DNA of 64,000 nt from Protopterus annectens (lineage: Eukaryota > Chordata > Ceratodontiformes > Protopteridae). The notes beneath the pieces were generated by a model that was not told where the DNA came from, made no database searches, and saw only the letters and a list, made by a program, of their open reading frames with translations. Made by a program: the position numbers and the translations under genes. The DNA is taken from assembly GCF_019279795.1 (NCBI RefSeq), contig NC_056739.1, forward strand, positions 13,096,968-13,160,967, written 5' to 3'. Positions 10,473-21,790 of this stretch are shown here, piece after piece; the stretch's first letter is position 1, and every line of letters begins with the position of its first letter.

Positions 10473-12377
10473 CTTGGCGGTGGCACCGCCTACCAGGGAA
10501 CAATTAGAAGCGCCCTTAGGCGGAAAGCTAACATTATTTTCAAGGAACTGGCACTGCATTACAAGAGAAAAATGGATTTTGCAGACTATAGACAAAGGTT
10601 ACAGGTTCCATTTCCATACACTACCCGGAAAGAGAGGAATGCCAAACCTACCACCTTCTCAAAGGGCAGAAGCTCTAAAACAAATATCTCAATTATTAAG
10701 AATGAGAGCTGTGGAAAAGGTACCATTTATGGAGCAAGGGAAGGGATTTTACTCCAGGCTCTTCCTGGTACCAAGAAAAGAAAACAAATGGAGGCCTATT
10801 CTAGACCTGTCCACTTTAAATACATTCCTCATTGTTCCAAAATTCAAAATGCTGACCCTACAGCAGCTTCTTCCCATGCTGGGCAAGGAGTCTTGGCTGG
10901 TAACTCTAGATCTCATGGAGGCATACCTGCACGTCCCCATAAGACCAATTTGCAGAAGATACCTCAGATTTCTTGCAGGATCAGAGCATTATCAATTCTC
11001 AGCATTGCCCTTTGGCTTATCTACTGCGCCCAGAGTGTTCACGAAATGCCTGGCATCAGTAATCGCTCATTGCAGACTTCAGGGAATTCAAATCTATCCC
11101 TACCTGGACGACTGCCTGATACAAGCGGACAACAAAACAAACTAACAGAAGACTTACAAAGAGTCATCTACCTGCTGCAAGCCCTGGGATATACAGTCAA
11201 TACAAAAAAGTCAAGGCTGATTCCATCCCAAAGAATAACTTTTCTGGGTGCAGAACTGGACACATCAAAACAAATGGCATTTCTAACTGCAGAAAAGAAA
11301 GAGCAACTTCCTCTCTACTTCTTGGCATTAACAAAGCAGAGCCATCTAACTGCAAGAAAAGTGCTACAAGCTCTAGGCTTCATGGCATCCTGCATAATAC
11401 TGGTCCCTCATGCCAGGCTGCATATGAGAAAGCTACAGTGGTACCTAAAGAATTTGTGGTCTCAGCACAAGCACAGCCTAGAAACCAAAATTCCAATGAT
11501 CCCATGCCTAAAGCAAGAGTTCTTATGGTGGGCTCAGGCCTGTCAATCAAACACAGGACTGGCCTTCTGCAAAAGTCAACCAGGACAAACCATCACGACA
11601 GATGCCTCAGACCTCGGTTGGGGGGCACACATGATGGGCAAGTGCATTCAAGGCCTATGGACTCAAGACCAGCTGCATCTGCACATAAATCTAAAAGAAA
11701 TGATGGCAGTAAAATTGGCAATCCAGGCATTCAGACCTTTTCTCCAAGAAGGCCAGTTGATGATAAGGACAGACAACACCACAGTTATGTGGTACATCAA
11801 CAAACAGGGAGGCACACACTCATACCCTCTATGCCGGCTGGCACTGGACCTATGGGATGTGGCTCTGAGCTACAACATTCAGTTACAGGCAATTTATGTA
11901 CCAGGGAAGGAAAACATTCTAGCAGACATGTTAAGCAGAACTACAACAGATGCCCACGAATGGATGCTGCATCCGGACATCTTCAGAACCATCACAAGAA
12001 AATGGGGATTACCACAAATAGACTTGTTTGCATCCCCATTCAATCACCAGTTGAAGAAATTCTGCACAAGGACTTACCATCCACTGGCTTGGAAGGTGGA
12101 CTCCCTATCCTTCAGCTGGAAAAGCCTGACAGCTTACGCATTCCCACCTCTTCCTTTGATGCACAAGGTGCTTCTCAAGATCAAAGAGGAACGTCCGAGG
12201 ATCATTCTGATAGCCCCAGACTGGCCAAGACAACATTGGTATCCACTGCTAAGGAGCATGTCCCGGGAACAAATATGGACACTGCCCCTGATCCCATTAC
12301 TGCTGACACAGAACAACTACAACACCCTGCATCCAAACCTAAAAACTCTGCAGCTAACTGCCTGGAACATTACATAA
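10387..12377 (+). pseudogene. DIRS RT / RNase H / methyltransferase-like (element C), one frameshift
   Basis: The frame opens within the gag tail (overlap of about 85 bases). It carries LFLVPRKENKWRPILDLS, motif A VTLDLMEAYLH, LPFGLSTAPRVF and an intact YLDD (YPYLDDCL) before a frameshift near 11140. The second frame carries RNase H with TTDAS, NLKEM, TDNTTVMWY and ADMLSR, all four acidic positions kept. The methyltransferase-like tail follows (IDLFASPFNHQL, TAYAFPPLPLM, IILIAPDWPRQHWYPLL). The RT and RNase H active sites are both intact, so the single frameshift is the visible lesion. It overlaps the recombinase frame at its 3' end. Confidence 0.88.
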
Positions 12378-13408
12378 CAGCAATTAACCCAAATTTATCC
12401 CAAAGGGTTAAAGACATAATCCTGGAGGCTCGTAGACCTTCAACAAGAAAGAATTATGCAGCAAAATGGAAAAGATATCTCATCTGGAGTACTGCAAAGG
12501 GGCAAGATGTGACACTGATGAACATAGCCAACATCCTGGAGTACTTGGCGGAGCTCTTCCATACAGGCCTGTCCTATTCCTCCATCAAGATACATGCATC
12601 AGCTATTTCAGCAGAATACAGCTTGGATCCTCCTGTCTTCTCGCATCCTATGCTCAGACAGTTTCTAAGGGGAATTAAAAATGTAAAACCTCCCAGGAAA
12701 CCTCCATTGCCAGCATGGGACTTGAACTTTGTACTGGAAAAACTGACTCTACCTCCTTTCGAACCAGCAGCTACAGCAGAATTGCAATACTTATCCTGGA
12801 AGACTGCTTTCCTGCTGGCAATAACTTCAGCAAGAAGGGTCTCTGAACTACAGGCATTAATGGCAGTACAACCCTTCCTGATCTTCCATCAAGATAGAGT
12901 GTCCATGAGAACAAATCCTACATTTATGCCTAAGGTGGTGTCCAGAGTCTCTTTAAATCAGGCTATCCACCTTCCTACATTCTTCCCCAATCCACAGAAC
13001 AGGGGTGAAAAACTCTTACATACCTTGGATGTACACAGACAATTATGCTACTACCTGGACAGGACAAAAAACAATAGAAAAACTGACCAGCTTCTGGTAG
13101 CATATGCAACAGGAAAGGAAGGAAAACCAATTTCTAAACAGACAATCTCCAAATGGATAGGAAATTGCATTAGATTTTGTTACTCCTACCATGGAAGGAA
13201 AACTCCAGAGAACATCAGACCTCACTCCACAAGGGCTACAGCCACTACCACAGCTTTCTTACGAGGAGTGGCTACCAAGGACATTAAAGAGGCTGCTACT
13301 TGGACCTCCGTGCATACATTTGCCAAGCATTATAACTTACATCTATACTCTAGATCCCGTGCTGGTTTTGCCACTGCTGTTTTGCAAGGGATCCTGACTA
13401 CACCATAA
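12317..13408 (+). CDS. DIRS tyrosine recombinase, intact frame (element C)
   Basis: About 360 residues, with an open frame that extends upstream over RT without a convincing ATG, so the start is approximate. The core-binding domain has ARRPSTRKNYAAKWKRYLIW. The catalytic domain has SARRVSELQAL (box I Arg), RPHSTRATATT (His and Arg) and KHYNLHLYSRSRAGF (Tyr). All expected active-site residues are present and there is no internal stop. It would strand-transfer the circular element into target DNA. It ends at 13408, just before the ICR, the usual DIRS position. This is one of the best-preserved genes in the window. Confidence 0.9.
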   Translation, partial: LQHPASKPKNSAANCLEHYITAINPNLSQRVKDIILEARRPSTRKNYAAKWKRYLIWSTAKGQDVTLMNIANILEYLAELFHTGLSYSSIKIHASAISAEYSLDPPVFSHPMLRQFLRGIKNVKPPRKPPLPAWDLNFVLEKLTLPPFEPAATAELQYLSWKTAFLLAITSARRVSELQALMAVQPFLIFHQDRVSMRTNPTFMPKVVSRVSLNQAIHLPTFFPNPQNRGEKLLHTLDVHRQLCYYLDRTKNNRKTDQLLVAYATGKEGKPISKQTISKWIGNCIRFCYSYHGRKTPENIRPHSTRATATTTAFLRGVATKDIKEAATWTSVHTFAKHYNLHLYSRSRAGFATAVLQGILTTP

Positions 13409-13452
13409 TCTATTCTCATTTCCTCCTCCCCTAGTTTAGCTATGGTATTCTA

Positions 13453-13548
13453 CCCATTTGTAAAGACTGCAGATGCATCCTTGAAGGACATAGTACAGTT
13501 TTGTACCTACCATAAATGTAGATGTCCGAGAGGAATGCATCTGCAGTC
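13453..13548. repeat. ICR of element C
   Basis: 13453 to about 13490 is the reverse complement of C's left end (8345 onward). About 13491-13548 is the reverse complement of C's right end (20140-20197). The two meet between GGACAT and AGTACAG. This joined-ends arrangement identifies C's termini exactly. Confidence 0.92.
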
Positions 13549-13689
13549 AGGATTACCCACCCTCCTTCCCCTCTGAGGTACTCCTAGGGTACTTACCAAT
13601 CTTCAGCTAGCTTGGGGGGGATCTATTATGGTGTATTTGTTTGTATATATGTACATACATGCTTATTTTGTGTGTTTGCTCTCTACCTT

Positions 13690-13861
13690 TTGGAAACTTT
13701 GGCATTTATCCAAATTTAGCCATCCAAGAGGGCACCTGGCATCTGGGGCAAGAAACACTGAGGAAAATGGCGTCGGCTGATGCCTTTATACCCGAATGAC
13801 TGCCGCAATGACGTCGGGTGAAGTGCGACACCAGCCGAAGCCAGACCCAGACTTTGGAATC
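13690..13861. repeat. Right terminal repeat of C, inner part
   Basis: Inverted copy of 8375-8545, stopping at CTTTGGAATC where D is inserted. The remainder follows D at about 20095. Confidence 0.88.
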
Positions 13862-14307
13862 TTTTAGTTATGTACTCACCATAACTTCAGATGTTTGGGA
13901 TCCATCTCGCCTACATTCTGACTGATGGGTTCGGAGCCGATCCCTCGGCTCCGACTCGGCACGCTTATGCCAAAGAGTGAAGTCTCTTATTGGCTGAGCT
14001 TACTATATCCCAGGATGCACCACTACCAATCCCCCAGATCTAGTTTGTCCGCACACATGCACACATGCACGCCCTGCTTATATAACATCGTCAGATGAAA
14101 CAAGATAAAACAGTAGAACTCAAACCGTTCAATCTCTTCTGATCTCCAAGGCAGGGGGAAGGAGGGTGGGTATTAGGAATGTAGGCGAGATGGATACCAA
14201 ACATCTGAAGTTATGGTGAGTACATAACTAAAAGATGTTATGTGATCCTATCTCGCCTACATTCTGACTGATGGGACAGCGTCCCTAGCACCTAAATCCT
14301 GGGTGGC
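13862..14307. repeat. Left terminal repeat and ICR of element D
   Basis: The terminal repeat runs from 13862 to about 14100 and contains the hairpin GGAGCCGATCCCTCGGCTCC at 13933-13952. The ICR is 14195-14285. Between them is a G-rich AAGGCAGGGGGAAGGAGGGT stretch shared with E. No gene is seen. Confidence 0.88.
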
Positions 14308-15400
14308 TCACTGGAAAACACTCCTGAGTACCGTGGAACCAAATGATGCTCGCCCTTTAGATGCCACATCCAATTTGTAGTGGGAAATGAAAGTGTGCGG
14401 ATTGGACCAAGTAGCCGCAGCACAAATCTCCGAGATAGCAAGCTTGGAATGAAAGGCTATAGAAGTCGCCATAGCTCTGGTAGAGTGAGCTTTGATAGAT
14501 GTTGTAAGTTGCTTATTCAAAGAAGAATAAGCCTGAGTTATACAATCTCTAATCCATTTGGAGATAGTAGCTTTTGTAATGGTTTTGCCCAATTTATTGT
14601 CTGAGAAGGACACAAACAATTGGTCTGACTTACTTAATTTGTTGAGTCCTGTCTAAATAGAAGCGCAATTGCCTGTGAACATCCAATTTATGGAGAGTGT
14701 ATTCAGCTTCATTGGAGAATTTTGGAAAGAAAACTGGTAGCTCTAGGGATTGTTGGAGACAGAAATTAGAACAGACCTTTGGGACAAAGGATGGATTAGG
14801 TCTAAGTGATACTCTATCCTTGTGAAAAATCAAGTACGGTGGTCTGATAGACAGGGCTTGAAGCTCTGAAACTCTTCTTGCAGAAGTAATTGCAACTAAG
14901 AAGGCCGTTTTCCAAGACAGATATTTTAACTCACATGTAGCAGCCGGTTCGAAAGGGGAAGATGTTAATGCACGAAGCACCAAATCTAGATCCCACGGAG
15001 GCGCAGGATGAAAAACTGGGGGTCTTAAGAGACCCGCACCTTTAATGAAAGTTTTGCATAGTCTGCTGCTCATCAATGGAGGATCCATGGACTCGTGAAA
15101 TTTAGAGATAGCCGCTAGTTGGACTTTAATAGTAGAGACAGAAGATCATTGATTAAACAGGGATGTTAAGAATTTCAAAACCTCTGGGATAGGAGCAGTG
15201 ATAGGGTCTAAGCCCCTGAGTTGAGCCCAGATAGCAAACCTCTTCCACTTACTGAGGTACAATTTCTTAGTGGTGGGTTTGTGGGCGAAGATAAAATGTG
15301 AATAACTTCCGGGTCTAATGTGTGACTTCTGACTAAAGTCGGAAGTGGAGGAGCCAAGCTGTCAACTTCAAGGAGTGAAGGGACTGATGCTGTTGTCCCG
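14308..15400 (-). pseudogene. DIRS tyrosine recombinase, frameshifted (element D)
   Basis: The N-terminal part (SLAPPLPTLVRSHTLDPEVIHILSS) overlaps the RT 3' end and breaks near 15280. The middle block 15088-14630 has the box I region SARRVSELQALS. The C-terminal block 14619-14308 has AHSTRAMATS and HYKLDVASKGRASFGS, keeping His, Arg and Tyr. A stop/frameshift sits at RTQQIK near 14630. The active-site residues survive but at least three lesions prevent one continuous product. Confidence 0.85.
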
Positions 15401-17463
15401 ACTGATGAATTAACAGGTCCGGAATTAGGTCTAAAGTCCACGGATCGTCCACCGCATGTTTCTTCAGGTAAGGAAACCATACCTGACGAGGCCAGTATGG
15501 GGCAATCAGCATCATTGCGGACCCCAATTGAGAAGCTTTTTGAATGACTTTGGAGAGAAGTGGAATCGGAGGAAAGGCATAAAGTAGCCCTGTTGGCCAA
15601 GGTTGTGCTAGAGCATCCATAGCTGGTACTCCCTGATGTGGAGTCAAGGAGAAGAACCTTTTGCACTTGGTGTTTAGTGGAGTTGCAAATAGGTCGCAGC
15701 ACGGCGTCCCCCATCTCCGGAAAACCTGAGCTGCTACTGTTTTGTTTAAGGACCACTCGTGAGGAGAGAGAATTGTCCTGCTTAATCTGTCTGCCAGTAT
15801 ATTCGATTTCCCCGGAATGTGGGTCGCTACCAAGAAACGGCTGGTAGCTACCGCCCATTCCCACACCCTCATGGCCTCTCTGCAAAGGGGGTAAGATCTG
15901 GTCCCTCCTTACTTGTTTAGGTACCAGACCACCGACATGTTGTCTGTGTGGATGGCGATTATGCCCTGAGGAGAAACCTGTGTAAGGCCTGTAGGGATAG
16001 AAGTACCGCCCTCATCTCCAATACATTGATGTGGAGAAGAGTTTCGTCTGGAAGCCAGGATCCCTGAACTAACCTGCCCAGACAATGCCCCCCCCACCCT
16101 GTCTGGGAGGCATCTGTCGTCAGGGTGACCACTGGAGAGGGAATAACAAAAGGACTTCCTTGATTTAGATTGGATGTCTGAAGCCACCAGCGAAGGTCCC
16201 GTTTGCATGTTTCTGTAATCATGATGGGATGATTGAGGGAAGGTCCTGAAAGGACCATTGAGTTGACAATAGCCACTGAAGAATCCTCATGTGCAATCTT
16301 GCCAGAGGAACTAAAAGAACCGTGGCAGACATTGAACCTAAAACTTGTAGAACCATCCTGGCTGGGGCTTTGGATCTTGAAATCAGAGCTTGAACTTGGT
16401 CCTGTAAAGTTTGGATCCTTTCGGCAGGAAGAAAAACGCGCATCAATTTTGAGTCTATCTCTGCTCCTATGAACCTTATGCGCTGAGAGGGCAGCAAGAC
16501 AGACTTTGACCAATTGAATGTAATCCCCAGGGTAGCACCCAGGGAGATGGTGGCTTTGAGGTTGTCCATTAGTAGATGCCTGGTGATGGCAGTCAGGAGC
16601 CAGTCGTCCAGATAGGGAAACACTTGGAATCCAAGACTCCTCAGGTGAGCAGTCACTACTGCCAAACACTTGGTGAACACCCTGGGGGCTGTGGTGAGAC
16701 CAAAGGGCAGTGCACAAAATTGGAAATGACTGACTCCCAGGCTGAAGCGCAGATACCTCCTGGACGCCTGATGTATCGGTATGTGATAATAGGCGTCCTT
16801 GAGGTCTATGGAGCACATCCAAACATCCTTCTCCAACAATGGGAGAATGGATTGTAACGTAACCATTCGGAATTTGGATTTCTTGACGGATTGGTTCAGT
16901 CTGCTGAGATCCAATATTGGTCTCAGGTCCCCTGTCTTTTTTGGCACTAAAAAGAACCTGGAGTAATTTCCGGATCCGATCTGGTCTGTGGGGACCGGTT
17001 GGATGACTCCTTTTTCTAGCAGCTTTAAAGCTTCTGCGGCTGCAATTTCCCTTTGACTGGGTGGTGGGTCCGGGATTTTTTTGGACGGTGGGGGTGAGTA
17101 TGTGAATGGGATGGTGTAACCTCCGGCAATGATCCGAAGCACCCATCTGTCCTGAGTGATTGACTCCCAGGCTTTTAGGTGCTTGGCAAAACGACGCCCG
17201 ACTGGCTCCGGAGCAGCACAGCCGGGCAATCCCTCATGATGTGTGGGAGGCTGAAGAGCCACGAAAGGACTCGTGGTCTCCAGAATTGCGGGGCCCTCTG
17301 CCGCCTCTGGGACGGCGTCTCCCAGAAAAATTTCCCTGTCCTCTGCCTCTGGAAGGGGAATCTTCCTGCTGTTGGGGAAAAAACTTACGTGATTTACGGA
17401 ACCACATCGTCCCCCCTCCTTTAGCCTTGGGATAAGGCCGAAAGGGAGTGGAATAACGGGCAC
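15333..17463 (-). pseudogene. DIRS RT / RNase H / methyltransferase (element D), frameshifted
   Basis: The first block (17463-16219) contains LPGCAAPEPVGRRFAKHLKA, FFLVPKKTGDLRPILDLS, motif A CSIDLKDAYYH, LPFGLTTAPRVF and intact YLDDWLLTA. Frame changes near 16235 and 15965 separate it from RNase H pieces (TTDASQTGWGGH, NVLEM, TDNMSVVWYLNK), and a stop near 15910 precedes the last block. That block (15872-15333) has SNILADRLSR and the methyltransferase-like LLYAFPPIPLL and LIAPYWPRQVWFPYL. All RT and RNase H catalytic positions are visible; inactivation is by frameshift. Confidence 0.87.
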
Positions 17464-19550
17464 CTACGGCAGATAAAGTTTTTCCCTCTTGCTCACAGCG
17501 GGTAAGGGTGTCTTTAACCTTAGGTCCAAACAAAGAGGACCCATCAAAGGGAGCGTCGGCGAAGGAAGACTTGAAGGCCTCCACAAACTGACACAAGCGG
17601 AGCCAGGCTTGTCTCCGAGAGCCACGCCTGTGCCTGCCGCTTCTACCGCCCTTCGGCCGCATAGGAAATGAGCCTCATGGACGAGTTAGAAATTGACGTA
17701 AGGATAGCCAACTGAGAGCTAACCGACTGGGCTAGCTGCTCAGGTAGGTTACCCGAGAGGGAATCTGACAGCTCCTTGACCAGATCCCTCTGAAGCCTGG
17801 TAAAATGTGCCAAATAATTCAGAGACCTTAAAGTAAAGGCCGCTGAAGTCAGGGTGCGCTTCCGCACCTGTCCATGCTCCTAGACTCCTTATTAGGAGGA
17901 TGGACGGACGTTGAAGCCTCTGCCACGTCCTGTTGTGTAGCAGATGCCACCACCATGGCATCTACAGCCACGCCTTTAATGAGGAACTCCTTCTCGGGTG
18001 GGGCAGACAAAAATTTATTAGGACGAGAAGGGACTGGTTCCACGGTATCTGGATGTAATATCGCCCTTCGACAAACTAAATCCAGAAGCTCGTCGAAGGG
18101 CGGAGACACCCAGGAGGCGGAGGGCTGAGCCCCAAAGGCCTTGAGGAGCACTGACTCATCAGCAGAGGGTTTGGATATCCAGCCGCCTCGTTGTTTGAGG
18201 ATTTCTAAGATGTCTGCAAATGAGACATCATCCGAGGACGACTTCGGGGACCCCTCTGCATCATCAAGATCAGTGTCCGATGTAATAGACTCGGGGAAGT
18301 CCACGTGCTTCCTCTTGCACGATCTCTTCCTTGGGGGTTCCTCTGAAGACAACTCCGAAGAACCCTCAGGAGGAGGGGAACCCCCAATGGGGGTAACCTC
18401 AGGCCCAGGGGCTCCGCTGCCTACGGACAGGAGAACTGCCAAAGACCCAGTCTCCACGCCCAGGAAAGGTGCCGGTAAAGGCGGAGAGATGGTCAAGAAG
18501 ACTTGGCCAAGGCACTCCTCATAGCTCTGAAAGCCGGACCCCAGAGTCCTGGGAGTGTCCGTCCCCGAGCCATGATAGCAGACGGAAGCCCCGCAGCCGA
18601 AGCACCGAGAGGGAGCCGCGGAACCCATAGCATAGGTCCCAAACATCACCCCGGGTCCAGCCGAAGAAGTCCGTGTACCAAACTCGGACCCGAAGGCCCG
18701 GGTTGGAGTAAGGGTCGGAGCCGACCCTAAGATCTCCACCGGCTCCAACAGCACCTGCTCCGACGGAGCCGGCGGTCGGAGGAGGAATAGCAATGGGATG
18801 GGCCTGGGCTATCGGCTCCGAAGCCAACTGGGTCGGAGCCGAAACAAATTTTTGAAAGACTGGGGACTGGAACAGTCTTTGGAGCACCCTGTCTATATCT
18901 GAATCCGACATCCTCGAAGACCGAGAGGATACTGAACGGGTTCGAGATGGCCTCTCCAATGGCCCCAAAGGGCTAGGGGACCGGCTCCGAGGCGACCCGA
19001 TGACTATCGGCGCCGAAGGAATACCCACACTAGATTCCATCGGTACCGAGGAGGACTTCGGCGCCGAGGAGGAAGTGTCTGAGCGGGCAACCTTTGTCGG
19101 CTCTGAGACCAGTGGAGCCGACGAAGGTGACCCGCCTCTCGATGCCCCAGCCATCGGCTCTGAAGCCAGAGGAGTCGAGACTGGTGGCATCGAGGCAGAC
19201 CGTTCCGCCCTCGGCTCCGAAGTCCTTGGAGCCGAAGGAGAAGCCTGCCTATGTCTTTTGGCGGTCGGATCCGACGGACTGGTCAGAGCCGACGCCCTTT
19301 TCTTTTTAGCTGGAGAAGGAGAGGATGCCAAAGCTTCTTCAAAGGAAGGTTTAATTAACCCTTTAAGGATAAGTTTATTCTTCCTCTCCTGGAGGACCCT
19401 TGAGGAAACAGCGCGACATACACTGCATGACTCTTGTAAATGTTTTGCACCCAAACAATACACACAGAGCGAGTGATTGTCTGTGATAGACATCTTGAAA
19501 TTACATTTGGTGCATTTTTTAAAGCCCGAAGGCCTAGGATTCTGAGACAT
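17234..19550 (-). pseudogene. DIRS Gag, frameshifted (element D)
   Basis: The ATG at 19550 gives MSQNPRPSGFKKC and an intact zinc module ending HLQESCSVC. The Ser/Pro-rich linker is full of SEP and SAP tripeptides whose DNA repeats TCGGAGCCG or TCGGCTCCG. A frameshift lies near 18750. The next frame has the basic patch RKRSCKRKHVD, an acidic ITSDTDLDDAEGSP block, DVSFADILEILKQRGGW, and the helical domain start (SWVSPPFDELLDLV). Further shifts near 17860 and 17650 precede the RGG tail. Three frameshifts in all. Confidence 0.85.
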
Positions 19551-20094
19551 TATAGCAACAAAAAATCAGTAATCCCTGACAGAGAAAAAAGGAAACTATC
19601 CACTGACTTTCTGTTTTACTGACACTACCTAACAATCGGTTTACAGTTGCTGATTAGGTAAAGAAAACCGTAACAAATAACTAAAGGGTACTTTGAAACC
19701 CTCTATGGTTTAAGGGGGTTGACTGACCGGGAAGGCCCTAAGATGAAGGAGGCCTAAAATCAAAATCAACGCCCAATCACACAACAAAGTCTTCTCACAA
19801 ACTCCAAACACACACAAAAGTGAAGAATAGCCGTTAAAACAGCTTTTTATGACAAGAACAGCAAATTTCTGACAGAAAAAAGTTAGTAAAATTACTACTC
19901 AGCTCAGCCAGCTCGAGACCACGTCTTGAGGTTAGCGGCAAAGCGAGATCTGGGATTGGTAGTGGTGCATCCTGGGATATAGTAAGCTCAGCCAATAAGA
20001 GACTTCGCTCTTTGGCATAAGCGTGCAGTCGAGCCGAGGGATCGGCTCCGAACCCATCAGTCAGAATGTAGGCGAGATAGGATCACATAACATC
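19551..20094 (-). repeat. 5' leader and right terminal repeat of element D
   Basis: The non-coding leader (19551 to about 19900) contains the near-palindrome AGCCGTTAAAACAGCT at 19829-19844. The terminal repeat (about 19900-20094) is the inverted partner of 13862-14100, with hairpin GAGCCGAGGGATCGGCTC at 20032-20049. Transcription of gag must start here or at the repeat, but I see no clear TATA box. Confidence 0.8.
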
Positions 20095-20197
20095 TGGCCG
20101 ACCGAAGGGCTGCCTGACGACAGGACAACCCATTTGTAAAGACTGCAGATGCATTCCTCTCGGACATCTACATTTATGGTAGGTACAAAACTGTACT
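20095..20197. repeat. Right terminal repeat of C, outer part
   Basis: Continues C's repeat after D (GGCCGACCGAAGGGCTGCC) and ends CTGTACT at 20197, where E resumes. The outer 58 bases are complementary to the ICR at 13491-13548. Confidence 0.88.
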
Positions 20198-20639
20198 TTA
20201 TGTACTTACCATAACTTTAGATGTTTGGGATCCATCTCGCCTACATTCTGTACTGATGGGTTCGGAGCCGATCCTCGGCTCCGACTCGGCACGCTATACT
20301 ATAGAACGAAGTCTCTTATTGGCTGAGCTATCCTACATCCCAGGATGCACCACCACTGCTTCCCCAGATCTTGTTTGTCCACACACATGCACACACACAT
20401 AGACTGTTGATATAACATTGCCAGGTGTTTCAAGATGAAACGGCTGAACTCGAACCGTCCGGTCTCTTCTGATCTCCAAGGCAGGGGGAAGGAGGGTGGG
20501 TTATTAGGAATGTAGGCGAGATGGATCCCAAACATCTAAAGTTATGGTAAGTACATAACTAAAAGATGTTATGTGATCCTATCTCGCCTACATTCTGTAC
20601 TGATGGGACAGCGTCCCTAGCACCTGATTCCTGGGTGGC
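20198..20639. repeat. Left terminal repeat and ICR of element E
   Basis: The repeat runs from 20198 to about 20430, with the perfect hairpin GGAGCCGATCCTCGGCTCC at 20264-20282. The ICR is 20507-20610 and joins TAAGTACATAACTAA to AAGATGTTATGTGATCC, matching E's two ends. No gene. Confidence 0.88.
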
Positions 20640-21790
20640 TCACTGGAAAACACTCCTGAGAACTGTGGAACTGAAGGAAGCTCGCCCCCGAGATGCCACG
20701 TCCACTTTGTAATGAGAAATGAAGGTGTGAGGAGAAGACCACGTAGCCACAGCACAAATGTCACTAATGGCAAGCTTAGAATGAAAAGCTGCCGAAGTAG
20801 CCATAGCCCTGGTAGAATGAGCTTTCACAGTAGATGTAAGCTCTTTATTAGAAATGAAGTAAGTATGACTGATACAGTCTCTGATCCACTTGGCAATAGT
20901 GACTTTCGTGACAGCTTTGCCCAATTTATTGTCCGAAAAGGACACAAACAACTGATCTGTTTTCCGTGTTTGGTGCGTCCTATCCAAATAGAAGCGCAAT
21001 TGCCTATGAACATCTAAGGTGTGAAAGATGTATTCAGCTCTATCTGAGTACTTTGGGAAGAAAACTGGAAGTTCCAATGACTGTTGCAGACAAAAACTAG
21101 AACAAACCTTAGGAACAAAGGATGGATTCGGTCTGAGGGATACTCTATCCTTGTGAAAAACCAGGTATGGTGGATTGACACATAAGGCTTGAAGTTCCGA
21201 AACTCTTCTGGCTGATGTAATAGCAACTAAGAAAGCAGTCTTCCAAGAAAGAAATTTCAAGTCACATGTTGCTGCCGGTTCGAAGGGGGAAGAAGTCAAA
21301 GCACCTAACACAATATTAAGGTCCCACGGTGGAGCGGGATGAGATATCGGGGGCCGAAGCAGCCCAGCACCTTTCATGAAGGCTTTACACAACTTGTTGC
21401 TCATCAAAGGTGGATCTATGCTCTCATGAAAATTGGAAATAGCTGCCAATTGAACCTTAATGGTAGAGACCGAAGAACCTTGATTGAACAGAGAAGCTAA
21501 AAACTTCAGAACTTCTGATACCGGGACAGTTATGGGATCTAATCCCCGGAGTTGGGCCCAAATAGCAAATCTCTTCCATTTGCTGTTATACATTTTCTTA
21601 GTAGAAGTCTTGTGGGCCGAGGACAAGATATGTATGACTTCCGGATCCAAAGCATGGTTCCTGACTAAGGTCGGAAGAGGAGGAGCCAAGCGGTTAACCT
21701 CAACGAGTGGAGGGACTGATGATGCTGCCCCGACTGATGGGTCAAGAGGTCCGGAATTTGGTCCAAGAACCATGGACCGTCCAGTGCATA
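20640..21790 (-). CDS. DIRS tyrosine recombinase, intact (element E)
   Basis: Open without a stop from the RT 3' end down to 20640; the same frame stays open upstream over RT to 23156, so the start is uncertain. The core-binding domain has HKTSTKKMYNSKWKRFAIW and STIKVQLAAISNFH. The catalytic domain has SARRVSELQALC, AHSTRAMATSAAF and HYKVDVASRGRASF, keeping box I Arg, His, Arg and Tyr. It overlaps the methyltransferase-like tail of RT by roughly 100 bases in another frame. This is the best-preserved recombinase of the D/E/H family here and a plausible source of activity if transcribed (inference). Confidence 0.9.

Larger units (their letters stand above)
13862..20094 (-). mobile_element. DIRS element D, complete copy inside C's terminal repeat
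   Basis: It starts TTTTAGTTATGTACTC at 13862 and ends CACATAACATC(T) at about 20094. The ICR at 14195-14285 joins the complements of these ends (TAACTAAAAGATGTTATG). The opposite terminal repeat of C gives the empty site: AATCCGGCCGACC there, against AATC before D and TGGCCGACC after it. Nothing is duplicated, and the single change is CpG to TpG. Family D/E/H. All genes carry frameshifts, so even this innermost insertion is not recent. Confidence 0.92.
8345..20197 (+). mobile_element. DIRS element C (divergent family), split by D
   Basis: C's own DNA is 8345-13861 and about 20095-20197. The ICR at 13453-13548 reads GGACAT joined to AGTACAG. These are the reverse complements of the left end (ATGTCC at 8345) and the right end (CTGTACT at 20197), so both termini are fixed to the base. 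Gag, RT and recombinase are all present. Its proteins and ends differ from every other DIRS copy here, so it is a separate family. There is no target duplication at its insertion site in E. Confidence 0.92.
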
